A DNA stretch of 64,000 bases from Urophycis tenuis (Eukaryota; Chordata; Actinopteri; Gadiformes; Phycidae), in assembly GCA_036785325.1 (NCBI GenBank), contig JAXIVH010000014.1, positions 1,737,018 through 1,801,017 of the forward strand, written 5' to 3'. The notes below the pieces were generated by a model, which saw nothing but the letters and a program-made list of their open reading frames with translations, had not been told where the DNA came from and made no database searches. This document shows positions 1 to 10,490 of the stretch, one piece after another. Position numbers and translations under genes: made by a program. Positions within the stretch are counted from its first letter, which is position 1. Each line of letters begins with the position of its first letter.

Positions 1-177
1 TGTACTACTACAGAAGTTGGGTAACAATCCATGCATTATTAGTGGGGTAATTTACGAGATATACACACTGTACCATTCACTCCAATACTAAGCCATTCGG
101 CTGATACCCCTAAACTTGACCAATATTGACCGTCACTAAAAATGCATCTGAGGGGGTATTTGGCTGGATTATTGGTG
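1..177 (+). repeat. Interspersed repeat, copy 1
   Basis: This segment is repeated in the same orientation at 40938-41114 with only a few mismatches; both copies lose similarity just after the shared ATTATTGGTG. No coding potential is visible. The left edge of this copy coincides with the window edge, so the element may extend further left. The second copy directly follows the end of an IS630-like transposon. The family is not recognised. Confidence 0.8.
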
Positions 178-381
178 GAAATTACCTCAGGGTGAATTTT
201 ACTCCGAACCATCACTTTAATCATTTGCAAAGATGTACTAAGACATTTGCAAAGTGATGAAATCAATGAGAAATACAATTCTGTTGTGAACAATTGCCAA
301 GTGGTTTGGAGGTTTGTCCATGTTGTTTTGAGAATGTAATTTCTGTTTCAAGAAATGAGCCAAACCAATGGAGAAAAACTA
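178..381. other. Unassigned spacer with possible edge of repeat W
   Basis: No gene is seen. Bases about 350-380 loosely resemble the reverse complement of about 49050-49080 (shared TGAGCCAAAC), so this may be the outer edge of repeat W, which continues after the MITE at 382-1076. Confidence 0.3.
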
Positions 382-1076
382 AGGCCCCGTCCACACGGAG
401 ACGATTACGATACGGCTGAAACCGCACTTTTTTTAAACCAGGTCCCAGGGTGGAAAAGTCTAAAACGTTTCAGGTTTTGGCTTCGTGTGAACACCAGAAA
501 CGCAAACGATGATGTCATCGGCCAGAGTCGGAGTGGAATAAATGTGGAGGATATGCCTTTAGAATGACTCTAGAAATAAAATTAATAATAAATATGGTTA
601 TTTATCTCCTTTTGGATTGTCTCCACAAATTAACCATTTAATGGGTGGGTAAGTGAAAACACGCTGACCTATATCGCACAACATTGAATATATATTCCAA
701 AATTGATAATTTATAGTCTGATTTTCTAATCAGTGCAAACTAGTTTACACGTTGGGACGCCAGGATCCGAGAGAGGAAGATGTTGGATGATGAATTGACT
801 GCCTGTGTTTGAGTTATCGACTGTCGAGTGGTTTAGGTAGTTTCATGGGGATCTGTCACTTCTGCAACATGAAACTGTTTTTCGGTGGATTTCTGTAGCT
901 GAAACAGCGCCACACACAGGCCAGGAATATGTACTACAGCGTTTCAAGAGCTAGATGCGTTTCAGCAACGACTCCGTCTTTACGGAGAAATGTCTGCCCC
1001 CCCCCCCGCTGAGAAAAACGGGGGAGGGGGGAGGGAGAGATCGTTTTCGAAATCCGGCTTCCTGTGGACGGGGCCT
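382..1076. mobile_element. Non-autonomous DNA transposon, hAT-like MITE
   Basis: The ends are inverted repeats: AGGCCCCGTCCACA at the left and TGTGGACGGGGCCT at the right, about 695 bp apart, with GATTACG/CGTTTTCG-type subterminal similarity. No transposase frame is present. The terminal sequence resembles the GGCCCC-type MITE at 29066-29818. The flanking sequence to the right (1077 onward) is repeat W, so the MITE sits in or at the edge of W. A clean 8-bp target duplication was not found. Confidence 0.65.
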
Positions 1077-1492
1077 AAGAGGGTGACGATGTGAAGTATT
1101 GTAAACTCTTGTTGGTGAACCTTTATTTTAGACGCCTCCGCAGTATGAAGTTAGAAAACCAACAAAGGGCAGGAGGGCTATTTGATCTGATAAATGATGA
1201 TGATGATGATCATAAGCACTCAGTTCTTTGATTGTGCCTTGCTGTGAGTTTGGGGTTATATTAGAGGTAGACTAGTTTTTGGTCCAAAAAAATTGAAGAT
1301 TTTTGTTTTAATTTTCTGTAACAAATAGTAGCCAAGTAAATCTGTAGTTTTCAGTAAGAAACATCATTTGTACATTAGCTTATTACAGTCATGCATGTGT
1401 AAATCCATTACTGATCAGCTACCGTGAACGAACGGCTTGCTTTTTGGGGGTTTGGAAAAGTCGTACATCAAAGTGCATTGTTGAACAAAGCT
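1077..1492 (-). repeat. Repeat W, left half of an interrupted copy
   Basis: This is an inverted copy of about 48600-49012. Similarity stops abruptly after GTTGAACAAAGCT at 1492 and resumes at 6956 with sequence that matches 48340-48600. The copy at 48.3-49.0 kb is uninterrupted, so everything from 1493 to 6955 is later insertion. The copies also differ by small indels. Confidence 0.8.
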
Positions 1493-2851
1493 GACACCTG
1501 GTGCAAAGTAAACAAGATGCAAAACAAAGTGCAAAGTAAAAAAAAATAGTTAAAAGGGGATAAATTATAATAAAAAATGAAATGCTTTAAAAGTCAATAA
1601 ACTATTTACAACCACGTAGTGCATTTTGACAGTCTCTTAAGTTATAGGTTCAAGTAGGTAGGGGTCGGGTTGGCATTCTGGAGCTTTATGAGTCCATACA
1701 GCATCGTGTAGATATCATGCATTGTGTCATCCTGGTCTTCGTCAGCCACTTTCCTTAACATGTCACCGATTGTCTTTGTGAAGCGAGTGATGGCGTCCTC
1801 TGGCTTCTCCAGCTGCCTGAGGATTACCTCCCTGTTCTCCAACTCCTCCAATGCCCTCTGAAAGTTGTCCTCCTGCTGCAGCCTCTGCCTTTTCCGTCCC
1901 GTGCGGGACAGAGGAGATGGCGCTGTCGGGGAGACTGCAGATGGGACAGCTGGAGGCGGCTGAAACATGGTGACTGTAGGTGAGAGGGTGCTTATTGTGG
2001 CTGAACTAGGTGTGGGGGATGGCGGGGATGGCTGGACTGCAGGCAGGACAGTGGTTGTGGATGGGCTTGGTGTGGGGGATGGCTGGTAGTCCTCAACGGG
2101 GCCATCAACAGGTGATTCCCTTTCTCCATCTCTCCCCTGTGAGTCCTGCTCCTATGGTAAAGAAAAACAATTTCTGTTAACAAAACCCCACATGACAACA
2201 TTGACCAAAGTAACACAATTCAATAAACTAAACAATGTAGTGGCACACACTGGCTATATCAAAACAGTCTGCAACTACAGTCAGAAGAAACCGTATGTGT
2301 TACATCTAAAACGCTGGCACATTTATTGCCATTCAACCTTTTTTGTGTGCAACAATGGTAGCATACATCAACAGCGTATTCGACTGTGCATTCAGAGTTT
2401 GTCTTCCCTGGTTGTAGCCTACTGCTAGCATGGTAGTTTGCCAACACAAAGGAAACTTAGCAATCATTACCTTCACATCGTAGTTGGACGACGTCTCCCG
2501 ATGTTTTATATGCGGCGAGAGCCAGGAGAGGAAAATGCAGACCTTCGGGACCTTTTTTTGACCGCCTGCATCCCCACTTCTGCTCGCCATCTTCTTCCGC
2601 ATGCGAACGAATTTGTCCCTGAGCGCCCTTCAGCTCTTCACACACACAGGAACGGACATGCCCATTACCTCGGCTATTTCCGACCAAGAATTACTGGACA
2701 TCTGCGTGTCCTTGTACGTTTTCAAGGGGGTACAATAGAGGTGTTCGTATTTCCTCACTTCTTCGGCTAGGCGTTCTTCAATCGGAGTCATCGTCTTCGT
2801 TCTCGTAGTCGGTGTTTTGAAAATGGCGCGGCCAGTGTTAACGTTGTGATA
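1493..2851 (-). mobile_element. Harbinger-related remnant carrying a MADF gene (element E)
   Basis: This block lies between the broken W repeat and the left end of Harb-A. It contains a two-exon MADF-domain gene on the minus strand but no transposase. With the 6752-6955 flank it would form an about 1.56-kb element inserted into W and later split by Harb-A. The outer ends show no clear terminal inverted repeat, so the boundaries rest on the W comparison only. Confidence 0.5.
1642..2791 (-). pseudogene. MADF-domain DNA-binding protein of a Harbinger element, one in-frame stop
   Basis: Seen: exon 1 runs 2791-2471 and exon 2 runs 2151-1642, joined in phase 0 by a GTAATG donor and a CATAG acceptor. 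Exon 1 encodes a MADF-type helix region (EERLAEEVRKYEHLY, then SWSEIAEVMGMSV) and a basic segment DKFVRMRKKM. Exon 2 encodes a Pro/Ser/Thr-rich linker and a helical C-terminus ending PTPTYLNL. Codon TGA at 2630-2632 interrupts the MADF domain between CVKS and RALRDKF, where the family normally has a tryptophan (TGG). The rest of the frame is open, so the lesion may be recent. Known: MADF proteins of PIF/Harbinger elements bind DNA and help the transposase. Inference: this copy is inactive unless the stop is a base error. Confidence 0.7.
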
Positions 2852-3082
2852 GGCTGCGTTCCGAACTGGAGGAAGCATGCTCAACGGACGCCCTTTCAAG
2901 GACGCTACGTCATAGAACGCCGACAAGCACTGTTCCAAAGTTGAGAACACTCAGAAATTCGCGCCCTTTTCGCACCCTTCGTTTTGAGAATTCTGAAGAA
3001 TTTTCAAGGATGCATCGATGCATCCTCGTCGACCTAAAACACCCACAATCCTCTGCGTTCACCGGCGGGCTATTTAAAGAAA

Positions 3083-4357
3083 ATGGCAAAAGTCCAGTAC
3101 GTCTTCAAATGTAAGTGAAGTTATTTTAAAATGTTTTGAAGTATTTGTGCCGTAATAATTCACCAAGACATGCCGAAAAAAAACGTTGAGTGAAGAGACT
3201 TCTGTTAAACGTATTTGCAGTGCATGGATATGCGATAGTCTTTTGCATGGAGTAATTTGTTAATAGTAGCGAACTCCGATAGTAGTGCTACGTATAACCG
3301 ATTAGCGCATTTCCCGACCGTATGACATAAACACATTAATGACATTAAGGAGTAAATGACCTGTTTACTCCTTTTTTTACTCTTTTTAGGGTCAGCCCAG
3401 CAAATGGAGGAGTTTGTGCGCCTGAGGGGGGCGTTGAAGCAACTCTTCACAGGGGGCAGGGATACGGCCATTAATGGCTATAGGTGAGGAGTTCTCATTT
3501 TTTCACCTGATCTGATTTTAGGAGCTTGCATATAATTTAATCTTGTTTAGGTAAATCTATTTATTGTTTATTGTCTAGTTTTTTTTTAATCACACTCCTC
3601 TATCCCCTTGCACTGCTGGTCAATGTGAAATTCTCCTAAGGGGGATTAATAAAGGAATATCTTATCTTATCGTATGTGTTGATAGAGTGTTGATCGAGCA
3701 ACTTGGCTTGACGGGGAAGGTGACCCCACAGCAAGCCAAGAAAAAATGGGATAATCTAAAAACAAAATATAAGGTGAGGAGCAAGATGACAGCATTACAT
3801 TAAGAACGTTCTTACTATGTCATTGATGTAGGTATAACAGGGAGATGTTAGACTGCAAGTATTGCTGGTATAACAGGGACAAGTTAGATTGATAGTAGCC
3901 CAGTTGTTTTGTCTTCATTATTGTCAGGAATGCAAGTGCCCTGCTTCTGGTCAGGGAACTGAAGATGGGAAGCCCACAGCAGGCACATGGCGGTGGTACG
4001 CTGTCATGGACGAAATTTTAGGTAGTTCAGCAGCAGTATCACCCCACCAGCTCAAGGCAGGTTAGGGTGAGAGAGGAGGAGGAGGTAGATGAGGAGGAGG
4101 GGAGAGGAGCAGGCGCTGGCGCAGCCCCTGCTGCAGCAGGGGAACAGCTGGGAGCAGTAGCGGGCGCAGGGGCTGGACCAGCGGCAGGAGCAGTTGGTGC
4201 GCGGGGGAGACGAGAGAGGGAGGATCCCTTCCTCGCTCTCGTTAGGGAGGACATCCTCTACCAGAGGCAGGCTGATGAAAGGAGAGAGGCAGCTGCAAGG
4301 GAGAGGTCCGAGCGCTTCTTGTCGCTCCTCGAGCGATTGGTTGAGAGGCGAGAGTGA
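3083..4357 (+). pseudogene. Myb/SANT-like DNA-binding protein of Harb-A, frameshifted
   Basis: Four exons: 3083-3110, 3390-3483, 3686-3773 and 3928-4357, all with GT-AG sites. The spliced N-terminus reads ...VFKW, then an R-rich helix with FTGGRDTAINGYR, then GKVTPQQAKKKWDNLKTKYK, the trihelix/Myb-like fold used by these partners. Exon 4 begins ECKCPASG and WRWYAVMDEIL, as in the Harb-B and Harb-C copies. Near 4058-4062 the frame breaks: the original frame hits TAG at 4063-4065, while the acidic and coiled-coil tail (RREREDPFLALVRED to LLERLVERRE) continues in the next frame to 4357. The linker is very Ala/Gly-rich. Partner role is known for the family; inactivation here is inference. Confidence 0.75.
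3561..3682 (+). repeat. Retroposon 3' tail within an intron of the Harb-A Myb gene
   Basis: The segment around 3624-3680 reads AATTCTCCTAAGGGGGATTA then AATAAAGGAATATCTTATC, a 3' tail type common to fish LINEs and SINEs. A tail of similar type lies in reverse orientation near 50090-50130. Only the tail is recognisable. Confidence 0.5.
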
Positions 4358-4741
4358 GACGCAATTAATAAATTAATTCAAAAATCAAAATTTACACATT
4401 GTTTCTTTGTCTTTGTTCCCCTGCATAATAGTAATTAACCATACTGTGTAAATGTGATGCATAAATGAGGTTCCCAGACAATTAGATTTTTTTTTAAAGA
4501 ATAAAATTTAATAAATAATGTACAATGGATGGATGATTAGATTATGTTGGCACAGGCTGTGGAAAGGAAGGGAGGTCTTTAGGTTAATACTGAAAGTGTG
4601 ACACAGTCAGATGACATTACTATGTTGGTTATCATATTTATCATATTTACCAAAGCAAAGTAGTCATGGTCCTGTGGTGCCACACTCAAGGGGGTAATGG
4701 AATTCCGCAAGGCTGCACGTAAAGGAGCTCCACTGCGGGAG

Positions 4742-6537
4742 TCAGCCCCACACTCTTTCAGGTGGGGGGTGATCTCCCATGGCCGCATCCTCCACTGCAA
4801 CCTCATCTCCCACACCAACGCAAATATTGTGCAGCACTGCACAAGCAGTCACTACCTGCACAAGGTAAAGGTTTAATTAGACAAAGAGGAAGGTAAATTA
4901 AGTTCTAATAATTAGGTCAATCCATAAGCAGTTTTAACAATGACGTACAGTAAGTGGATTAATTATGGGTAATTATGGAATTACACATACCTTTGGCACA
5001 AAGTCACTATGTACTTCAAGTGCCTCTAAAAAGATACACCTGAAGCGGGTTTTCATCATCCCAAAGGCACGCTCAACAATTGAGCGGGCCCGAGAGTGAT
5101 GAATATTAAACCTTTGCTCTGCCATGCCTCTGAGTGGCCGCTTATATGGTGTGATAAGCGCCATGGGCTCTAAAAGACATGGGTAACCACCATCACCTAA
5201 AATAAAGTATCCTGGTGGGGGGTAATTCCCAGAAAGGTAAATGAAACTGTTCCTTAGGATACGCGAGTCATGTACACTTCCTGGGAACCCCATATACGTA
5301 TCAATGAATCGGCCCCGATGGTCACAGACTGCCTGCAACACCATTGAGGGGTACAGCTTCCTGTTTTGGTAGTCTTGACCATCGGGGCCGCCAGGATACT
5401 TTATTCTGATGTGGCATCCATCGATGGCCCCAGCTGCTTTGGAGAAGGCAGGGTGCCCTGCCAGTTGGGCAAACCCTTCCCCCATGGCTCGGAGCTCCTG
5501 CTCACTTTGGGGAAGCCTAATTATATTCCCCCTGACAGCCACCACCTCCTCAGCAATGCTGTGCACCATCCGATGGATAGAGGTTATGGGTATACCAAAT
5601 ACCCGGGAGACCACCCGATAAGCTGACCCTGTGGCTATCCAGAACAGGAATACCAGGGTCTCCAATGTTGGCCCCCAACCGTGCTGCCGCTCTGTTTGGA
5701 GGGCCCCCAGGAGAACCTGGATTGCCTGTCGGCCTAGCCTAAAGTCAGGGCGGGTGTCCTCTCCCTGAAAGAACCTCTGAAACACTGGGACGGTCACATT
5801 TATCTGGCAGTAATGCCTGACCTGCAACAACATAATTGAGTGCTTTTACTGTGCAATATTGTTACTGTACATTATTACTTTCATAATGCGTCTCATAGTT
5901 GAGTGTGTAGGTGTATAGATAACAAAAATATCTTGAAAGTGAACTGGTACACGGGTGTATATATATATATATATATATATGTAATTCTTAACCTTATGTG
6001 TGTTCATGCATGCAGTAGCCTATTCTTTGATATGTTTGGCATAAGAATAGCCTCGTCATAACAGTAGCCTTCTCTCTCTTAAGGCAATAAAAGTTGTATG
6101 GTTATCCCGCCCAAATGGAGACAAGGGGGGCGTTCACATAGAGGGATTAAAACGTGTGACATGTGGCGTGGTAGTGCTGTCAGAAAAATGAGCGCTAAAT
6201 GTCTATTTTGTCAGCAAAATGTGCACAAACGTATGTTGCATAAACGTTGCATTTGATAAACTATCAGCTAGACCACATAGTTCTTCATTAGCATGGAGGA
6301 ATAACATATAAGCCTAAAACAAAATACTTTGCCCTAACAAACAATTATGAGAAGAAGCTATTCTTAATGCAACAACTAAATTAGATCACATACCTCGCCG
6401 TTTTGGTTGCAGAGGCGCCGACAGTACAGCAATCTCCTCCTCCGCTGTACAATCTGCCGATGTTGATGTTCCACGTCGGCATCCTCCTCCTCGCACCAAA
6501 TCAAATACAACAGTACTACAAGTTCAACAGCATCCAT
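4742..6537 (-). CDS. Harbinger DDE transposase of Harb-A (HARBI1-like nuclease)
   Basis: Three exons on the minus strand: 6537-6394, 5821-4991 and 4855-4742, joined in phase 0 by GTATGT donors and CAG acceptors, giving about 362 residues. The N-terminal exon is basic (QRRRRLLYCRR). The DDE-4 core carries the expected acidic residues in AIDGCHIRIK, ILGDGGYPC and IVERAFGMMKTRFR, and the C-terminus has ACAVLHNIC. The frame stops at TGA 4742-4744; similarity to the usual tail ending ...QDHDYF continues in another frame to about 4650, so the last 30-60 residues may be lost by a small frameshift. Function: cut-and-paste transposition with the Myb partner. Convergent with the Myb gene. Confidence 0.8.
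5956..5981. repeat. (AT)n microsatellite
   Basis: A pure TA/AT dinucleotide run in intron 1 of the Harb-A transposase. Confidence 0.9.
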
Positions 6538-6751
6538 TCTTCTTTATTGTTCTCGAAAGAAGCGCGCAGAATAAAAGCGGAAGCGCAGTATAAAAAGCGG
6601 AAGCACTCCACACACTAGGAAGTCGTTCCAAACTCCGAACGTTCACGAATGCTAGGCAGCACTCCAGCCTCGACTACCAAGAACGCTCCATAGGTCGCGA
6701 CTCACAAGGAAGTGCTCTAGCGAGTCGCAGCCTCCAGTTCGGAACACGGCC

Positions 6752-6955
6752 ATAGTCAAACCGGAAAAGCAATTCCGGAAATGATGTTTTTAGAGGACCA
6801 ATCGTAGCCTCTGCCATCTCCATTGTCGCTTGACGGAGTGACGGACACTTAAAAAATATTTTGTGCAGCTGGAGAGGCTCTCTGACAGGCTCTCCGGGGA
6901 CGTATAGGGCTCTCTTTCACCGACGTACAGCACTTTTCGTAGTAGTAAAAATTGG
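6752..6955 (-). mobile_element. Upstream part of element E, beyond Harb-A
   Basis: This is the right flank of Harb-A and the left flank of the resumed W repeat. It probably holds the promoter side of the MADF gene whose body is at 1642-2791. No open frame is convincing here. The assignment follows from position between two mapped insertion boundaries. Confidence 0.4.
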
Positions 6956-7187
6956 GCTTTTAGTCTGGATTACAGGCTGGACTGCACCCCAGTATGTTAT
7001 TTTTGAATTCAAAGTACTAGACAAACGAGGAGTTTATGTGCATACTCACTTGGCAACGGTTCTCATGAAGTCATGTAGTCTATCACAACAGATGAATAAG
7101 TAGAATCGGGCTGATATCTGACTGGCAATTTAAAAAAGGTAAACGTTTTGTTACTTAATAACTTAATATCATCTTACCGCTTAAACA
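6956..7187 (-). repeat. Repeat W, right half of an interrupted copy
   Basis: Inverted copy of 48340-48600. It includes an open stretch (VWITGWTAPQY, then KRGVYVHTHLATVL) that is also open in the other copy. Similarity ends at ATCATCTTACC near 7180, where the Harb-A-like fragment begins. Confidence 0.75.
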
Positions 7188-7189
7188 GC

Positions 7190-7790
7190 GTCCACAACTG
7201 CACCCTCCAACTGCGACTTCGACACCAGTCCATTTTTCTTAATATTCGGGACCGACACGCCTTTCTCCAAACCATCCCCATTAATATGTTTATGTTATAC
7301 GGTCGGGAAATGCGCTAATCGGTTATCTTGTTAGTCGTGAGTAAAAAGTGGCTGGCTACCGTAGCACTACTATTGGAGTTCGCTACTATTAACAAATTAC
7401 TCCATGCAAAATAGACTGTAGCCTATCCATGCACTGCAAATACGTTTAACACAAGTCTCTTCACTCAATGTTTTTTTTTCTGCATGTCATGGTGAATTAA
7501 TACGGCAGAAATACATACGTCAGAACATTTTAAAAATAACTTCACTTCATTTGAACGTGTACTGTATTTTGTCCGGCATTTTTAAATAGCCCGCCAGTGA
7601 ACGCAGAGGATTGTGGGTGTTTTAGGTCGACGAGGATCCATCGGTGCATCCTTAAATTCTTCAGAATTCTCAAAACAAAGGGTGCGAAAAGGGCGCGAAT
7701 TTCTGAGTGTTCTCAACTTTGGAACAGTGCTTGGCGGCATTCTATGACGGGTCGTCTGTTGAGCATGCTTCCTTCAGTTCGGAATGCGCC
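7190..7790 (-). mobile_element. Inverted fragment of a Harb-A-like element (5' end)
   Basis: Inverted copy of about 2868-3340: it contains the terminal repeat (GTTCGGAATGCGCCC at 7776-7790), the untranslated leader and the first exon of the Myb gene. The exon 1 donor GTAAGT of Harb-A is GAAGTG here, so splicing would fail. The fragment stops within intron 1 and lacks both gene bodies. Confidence 0.75.
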
Positions 7791-8130
7791 CTCTGTGTGC
7801 GTCTGTATCCTGGGAGTGAGTTTGCACTTGCGCAGGTGAATGTGAGTGAAGGACACGCCCTTCTCACAACCTTCTGATGGATGAACATAATCTAGGGTCG
7901 CCCATTCATTTCCTATGGCTGTCATTTTTGACGGGGTGTTACAAAGTTGACTAAACAACTCAAAATTCAATGAAAGTAGTGATCAGCAATGGTATATGTT
8001 CAAATGCCTAGTGTGGAGGACATCATATGTAAAACTAAAAATATTTATGATTGAACGAAATGGCATACATAAACAGCAATAGATCTAGCATACTTCAAGG
8101 ATGCTCATAGAGGCCAGCGGCTCATGAACT
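7791..8130. other. No gene recognised
   Basis: A/T-rich spacer between the Harb-A-like fragment and the CACTA-type subterminal motifs. Nothing further is supported. Confidence 0.4.
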
Positions 8131-8134
8131 CTTG

Positions 8135-8335
8135 TTGACCTCCTCAGCTTCCAATAGGATTTTTTTTTCTATAGGATTCTAAACTGTGTATGGTTTTGTC
8201 TATGAAATTCCAATAGGATTTTTGTCAAGATCAAAATTCTTGTCAGACATTTAGTCAAGAACAAAATGTCTTATAGGATTTTGTGAATTTCTAGTAGGCC
8301 TTCAGTAGCCTATTACATTTAGGCCTACTGCAAAG
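8135..8335 (-). repeat. Subterminal repeats of CACTA/EnSpm copy 1
   Basis: Repeated short motifs built around CCAATAGGATTTTT, TATAGGATTTTGTG and CTATAGGATTCT occur here. The same motif family surrounds the second CACTA copy (45755-45895 and 47560-48325). CACTA elements characteristically carry such subterminal repeats. This is consistent with the far end of the element whose transposase lies at 10490-12720, interrupted by the Harb-D fragment. Confidence 0.5.
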
Positions 8336-8483
8336 TGTGAAATGTCATTATCAGCCTCACCTTTGCCCCGGGGCCCTTCGGCATTAATTTATAACAATAG
8401 TGTGTGATCCATGTAAGTGGTGTATAAAACTAAGAAATGGGAACAACAAATCCAGTTTACTTATACTGCCTGCTTCCAATTAA

Positions 8484-8851
8484 CCCCAGGCGACCGTGGC
8501 TACCCACTGAGGATGTGGCTTATGACCCCTCTGACCAACCCTCAGACTGACCGAGAGCGGAGGTACAATGACCTCCATACCCGCACTCGGTCAGTCGTTG
8601 AGAGGGCAATAGGTCTCCTGAAGGGACGGTGGCGCTGCCTGGACAGGACTGGGGGTATGCTGCTCTACAGTCCTGAAAAGGTGTGCTGCATTGTGATGGC
8701 TTGCGGTGTCCTCCACAATGTGGCACAGCGGCACGCCATTCAACTGCCGGAGCAGCATATCCCCCCACCAGACGAACCAGAACCTGGACCCATTAACGTC
8801 CACCCCACACGGGAGGCCATTCTAGCCCGACATGTGATTGGAACCATTTAA
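8484..8851 (+). pseudogene. C-terminal third of a Harbinger transposase (Harb-D)
   Basis: The frame begins within the catalytic region at PGDRGYPLRMWLMTPL, passes the last catalytic glutamate in RSVVERAIGLLKGRWR and ends VIGTI at 8851. The residues ACGVLHNVAQRH match the family C-terminus. The N-terminal two-thirds and first catalytic aspartates are absent; upstream sequence does not resemble a transposase. It is tail-to-tail with its Myb-like partner, 20 bp away. Confidence 0.75.
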
Positions 8852-8870
8852 GAGAGGCAAGGACGCAAAT

Positions 8871-9520
8871 TTAGTTTTTCACCAATTCTTTTAATGTGTC
8901 ACTTATTGTAGTAAGGACGCCTACTATTGCATCTAGACGGTCGTTGATCCCGCCTATTGCCTCAATAATATCTTGCTGTGACTTTAACACAGCCCTTGAC
9001 AGGACATGGCCAGTCGGGCGCACAGCAGGCTGTGGTTCCGGCACACTGGCGCCAGAGACTTTGCATAAATCTTGTTGTTGGGCTGTGAGCAGGCTGTATG
9101 GACACGTGTGGTGCGACACAAACACATACATACCTTGGGGGTAATCGGAGTCACCCACATTGCTCCCACCACCCCTGAGAGAGCAGTGTCGCCCACAATA
9201 GCCGCGACTCTGAGCTCAAAGGGGGTGGGCTCATCGCCCGGCGGCCCCCCGCCTGTTGCAGCCACACTTCGGCGGTGGGCAGCAGTCCTCCTTTTCACTT
9301 CCATTTTTATATCTGACCACTTCTTTTTAAGTTCAGCGTGTGTGCGGCTCTCTGAACCCACAGCGTTGACCGCCTCACACACGCTGTCCCACTCACTCTT
9401 CCACTTGCTGTTAATCCCGGAGGACAAACTGCCAAATAAAACCACCCTCCGAGCCTCCACCTCAGTCAGGAGAGTCTCCAGTTCGCACTTGGTGAAGTTT
9501 CGCTTTTTAGATGTGCTCAT
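8871..9520 (-). CDS. Myb/SANT-like partner protein of Harb-D (NAIF1-like)
   Basis: Exon 1 starts at the ATG at 9520 (MSTSKKRNFTKCELETLL) and ends near 9127-9131 at a GTATGT donor. Exon 2 begins near 9072 after CTCACAG and ends at 8871 with DTLKELVKN. The first 80 residues form the three-helix Myb/SANT-like domain with tryptophans in SKWKSEWDSVCEAV and a KKKWSDIKMEVKRR motif. The C-terminal helical tail (SQQDIIEAIGGINDRLDAIV) is typical of the Harbinger partner and the related nuclear protein NAIF1. The exact splice phase is uncertain. Without an intact transposase beside it, this copy cannot mobilise itself. Confidence 0.7.
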
Positions 9521-9540
9521 TCTCGTTCTATGATCGTACA

Positions 9541-10490
9541 GAGGGGAATCCCTGATGCAGTGCTCATTTAAATATGATTAACATAATTGAATAGGGGCGT
9601 GGACAGGGAGAAGTCTGATACTCGTGCATGTGCGTGTAACTTTAACCAGCCTGTTACATTAATATTAACAAAAGTCTTGTATGGCTATGATAAATGATGA
9701 TGCTGGGGAGACGTGGAGTTGATCTGTCAGCATTTATTTCTGTAACACACCAGATAGGGCACATCACACGAGGGCAAGGGGAAAGAAAGCTGGCATCCCC
9801 CTTTTCCAGACTTCCAGCATGAGAAAGTCTGGGTGTGTGCAACCTCAATAAATGCCCCATCGGAAACAATAACAAAACGATTCATGGACCCAATAAATTA
9901 CATGTAAACAGTTAGTGATTTGGGGAAGTTCACTAAAAAAATATATAGTTTATTTATTACACTGTTACATGCGCTCAATTCCACGTTGATTTGGTATGCA
10001 CAAAGAATTGTGCTTGGGTTCAGGCGTACGCTCAGATTGATACAATGTATCAGATTGATACATTGAAACATACATGTTTCAGTAGAAAATCCACGCAATT
10101 TAGTACATATGGCCCCAGATCTAATGACTTGTGTGATTGACATAGAGACTCCTTGACACTTAGAGACATGTTTGTTTTCTTTGGAGAAACAGAGTAAAAC
10201 TATTCAGTTAACGTCACCATGTTTGTGCAGATTTTTCTATGGGAGGTCGAGAAAGAGATATGTTGCAGTAGTTTTATTAGAACAAAGACATCAAGACTTA
10301 TACATGGATGTGAACATTTTTATTCTATTTTAAAATGTTTAGAAGCCTAGATTTCACAATTGCTCCTCAATTTTACAATTGAGGAGCAAAAAAGTCAATC
10401 AATACAAATACAATGCAGTTAGATCGTACAATTTAGTTGGAATGATACATATACCTCATACATATTAACTAACATAACTATTACATATTA
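9541..10490. other. No gene recognised; probable 3' flank of CACTA copy 1
   Basis: A/T-rich sequence with no supported frame. It holds a hairpin at 10360-10389 (13-bp perfect stem TTGCTCCTCAATT, 4-nt loop) and short direct repeats of CAGATTGATACA near 10031-10066. Confidence 0.4.

Larger units (their letters stand above)
2852..6751. mobile_element. Harb-A: nearly complete PIF/Harbinger DNA transposon
   Basis: The terminal inverted repeats are GGCTGCGTTCCGAACTGGAG at 2852 and its near-complement ending CGGAACACGGCC at 6751. The flanks read ATA on both sides, consistent with a 3-bp target duplication. Inside are a Myb/SANT-like gene on the plus strand and a DDE transposase on the minus strand, convergent. 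Both genes carry a late lesion, so the copy is probably defective but not old. Its insertion splits the MADF element E. A fragment of a related copy lies inverted at 7190-7790. Confidence 0.85.

Noticed and set aside
2192..2770. Plus-strand frames of 78 and 110 residues
   Set aside because: They are antisense shadows of the MADF gene on the minus strand.
1493..6955. Terminal inverted repeats for element E
   Set aside because: GACACCTGG at the left and the right edge show no convincing inverted match; the boundary rests only on comparison with the intact W copy.
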